NCBI GenBank assembly: GCA_019359615.1
Contig: JAHHHA010000002.1
Span: forward strand, 248,001 to 312,000
Direction: 5' to 3'
DNA: 64,000 bases
Origin: Cyanosarcina radialis HA8281-LM2
GTDB lineage: Bacteria; Cyanobacteriota; Cyanobacteriia; Cyanobacteriales; CCAP-1448
Positions 63,111-64,000 of this stretch are shown here, piece after piece (position 1 is the stretch's first letter; each line of letters starts with the position of its first letter). The notes beneath the pieces are model-generated. The model was given only the letters and a program-made list of their open reading frames with translations, was not told the origin of the DNA and did not search any database. Made by a program: the position numbers and the translations under genes.

Positions 63111-63443
63111 ATGCCAATGGAACAGCCTGAAGGCACTATATTCGTGCAGACAACTCTGAAAATTTTAGGTGGCAAGTGGAAACTATTGATTTTGTGGCAT
63201 CTCAAAGATGGAGCCAGACGCTTTAGCGAACTGAAAAAGCTGATTCCTGGGATTGCTGAGAAGATGTTAATGCAACAGCTTCGGGAATTAGAAAAAGATG
63301 AAATCGTCAATAGAAGTGTTTATAAAGATGTAACCTCTAGAGTTGAATACTCGTTTACAGATTATGGGAAAAGCATTATCCCTGTATTGAAACCTCTGTG
63401 CGATTGGGGACAAGCGCATCTGAAACGAATAGAGCGACTGTGA
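63111..63443 (+). CDS. HxlR/DUF24 family transcriptional regulator
   Basis: This 110-residue winged helix protein reads LKILGGKWKLLILWHLKDGARRFSELKKLI (read in parts), GIAEKMLMQQLRELEKDEIV, VEYSFTDYGKSIIPVLKPLCDW, which is the HxlR signature. These regulators usually act with one sensing Cys. The usual N-terminal sensing Cys is not present before the helix; the only candidate is Cys in PLCDWG near the C-terminus. ATG 63111 has AGGAGG upstream. It is divergent from the SDR gene. Confidence 0.93.
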   Translation: MPMEQPEGTIFVQTTLKILGGKWKLLILWHLKDGARRFSELKKLIPGIAEKMLMQQLRELEKDEIVNRSVYKDVTSRVEYSFTDYGKSIIPVLKPLCDWGQAHLKRIERL

Positions 63444-63498
63444 TTTTCTCTTAGGGTGACTAACCATAGCCTTAATCTCGATCTCGATTTCATGGAGG

Positions 63499-63879
63499 CT
63501 ATTGGAAATGAACTTGCCTTTTATATAAAAAATAACGATTTAAATCTTTGTTGGTAGCCATATAAATTGCGATCGCGGCACTGAGAACGGCGAGGATCGC
63601 ACTGCCGACAATAAGGATAGTAGAGAGCTTTGAACCCAATGCGAAAATCATGGCGATTAGAGCGACAACCAGCAAGCTACAGAGACTCATCAGCAGCCAT
63701 TTTGCCCATTTTCGTCCTTGGATGACAAAGTACATTACTACAATTGTTAGCAAGATGCGACCAATGGCCCACTTATCCCGCGCTATGACGACTAACGCCA
63801 CATCTAGGATGCAGAGCAACACGAACATGGCTAGTAATATATTTCGAGCTTGCAGAGCAGATCGATCGAGTTGAGTCAT
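63499..63879 (-). CDS. Hypothetical membrane protein
   Basis: This 126-residue protein has four hydrophobic segments (ILLAMFVLLCILDVALVVI, ILLTIVVMYFVIQG, WLLMSLCSLLVVALIAMIFA, TILIVGSAILAVLSAAIAIY). I do not recognise the family. From its end to the window edge (63880-64000) I see no gene. Confidence 0.6.
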   Translation of the reverse strand: MTQLDRSALQARNILLAMFVLLCILDVALVVIARDKWAIGRILLTIVVMYFVIQGRKWAKWLLMSLCSLLVVALIAMIFALGSKLSTILIVGSAILAVLSAAIAIYMATNKDLNRYFLYKRQVHFQ

Positions 63880-64000
63880 TGGTTTAGCGATCGGGGCGTA
63901 GCTTTGATGTCGATCTTAGAAGAAGCTGTCAAGAAATTCTACAAATCTTTTTTTATCTGAATTCCTCAGCCCTCCCATCACATTAATTCTGCCTTTTCGG

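Overview
The window is chromosomal DNA from a cyanobacterium. The HIP1 octamer GCGATCGC and its core GATCGC/CGATCG occur throughout. The housekeeping genes are cyanobacterial in type: clpC, a TatA-like protein, Tic22, a COP23-domain protein, DUF4912, DUF4342, long-form hpf/lrtA, and a gpmI-secG pair. The many dispersed and tandem repeats, Uma2 genes, Ser/Thr kinases and PAS/GGDEF proteins point to a larger-genome filamentous or colonial lineage rather than marine picocyanobacteria. I do not assign a genus. No rRNA, tRNA or CRISPR array was recognised.

Layout. 0-9 kb: a PEP-utilising-domain protein cut by the window edge, a UbiA prenyltransferase, clpC (minus), a Ser/Thr kinase, an orphan ParD antitoxin and coaBC. 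9-24 kb: uvrB, Uma2, an SF2 helicase, an M48 protease, and a two-gene signalling unit made of an ethylene-receptor-type histidine kinase followed by a receiver-PAS-GGDEF-EAL protein. DUF4912, Tic22, prmC and tatA follow. 24-36 kb: a DUF4351-type gene broken by a 38-bp repeat, two paralogous secreted trypsin-like proteases (one with seven WD40 repeats, one with TPRs), COP23, a kinase with a PsbP-like tail, an HprK-like kinase beside an asparagine-synthetase-like (lasso-cyclase-like) protein, and pgi. 36-45 kb: small accessory genes including a PIN toxin-antitoxin pair, an IS982 remnant touching hrcA, two divergent paralogous B12-binding radical SAM genes and ubiD. 45-54 kb: a NYN/OST-HTH protein, a double-GGDEF protein, a VKOR-like gene coupled to a glycosyltransferase, a HAD-HerA ATPase fusion and hpf. 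54-64 kb: an ISL3 element inside an older broken transposase gene, gpmI, secG, a TnpB-only element, a matrixin-like protease, DUF4342, and a divergent SDR/HxlR pair.

The strongest biological signals are as follows. (1) A kinase with all five ethylene-binding residues sits next to a c-di-GMP turnover protein. (2) A lasso-cyclase-like and HprK-like gene pair has no visible precursor or protease. (3) A family of about 120-bp MITE-like repeats has full copies between genes, one copy reaching the prmC start codon, and a related core inserted in frame in coaBC. (4) Two nested transposon insertions carry an associated deletion.

All functional calls come from reading motifs by eye. No database search was run.
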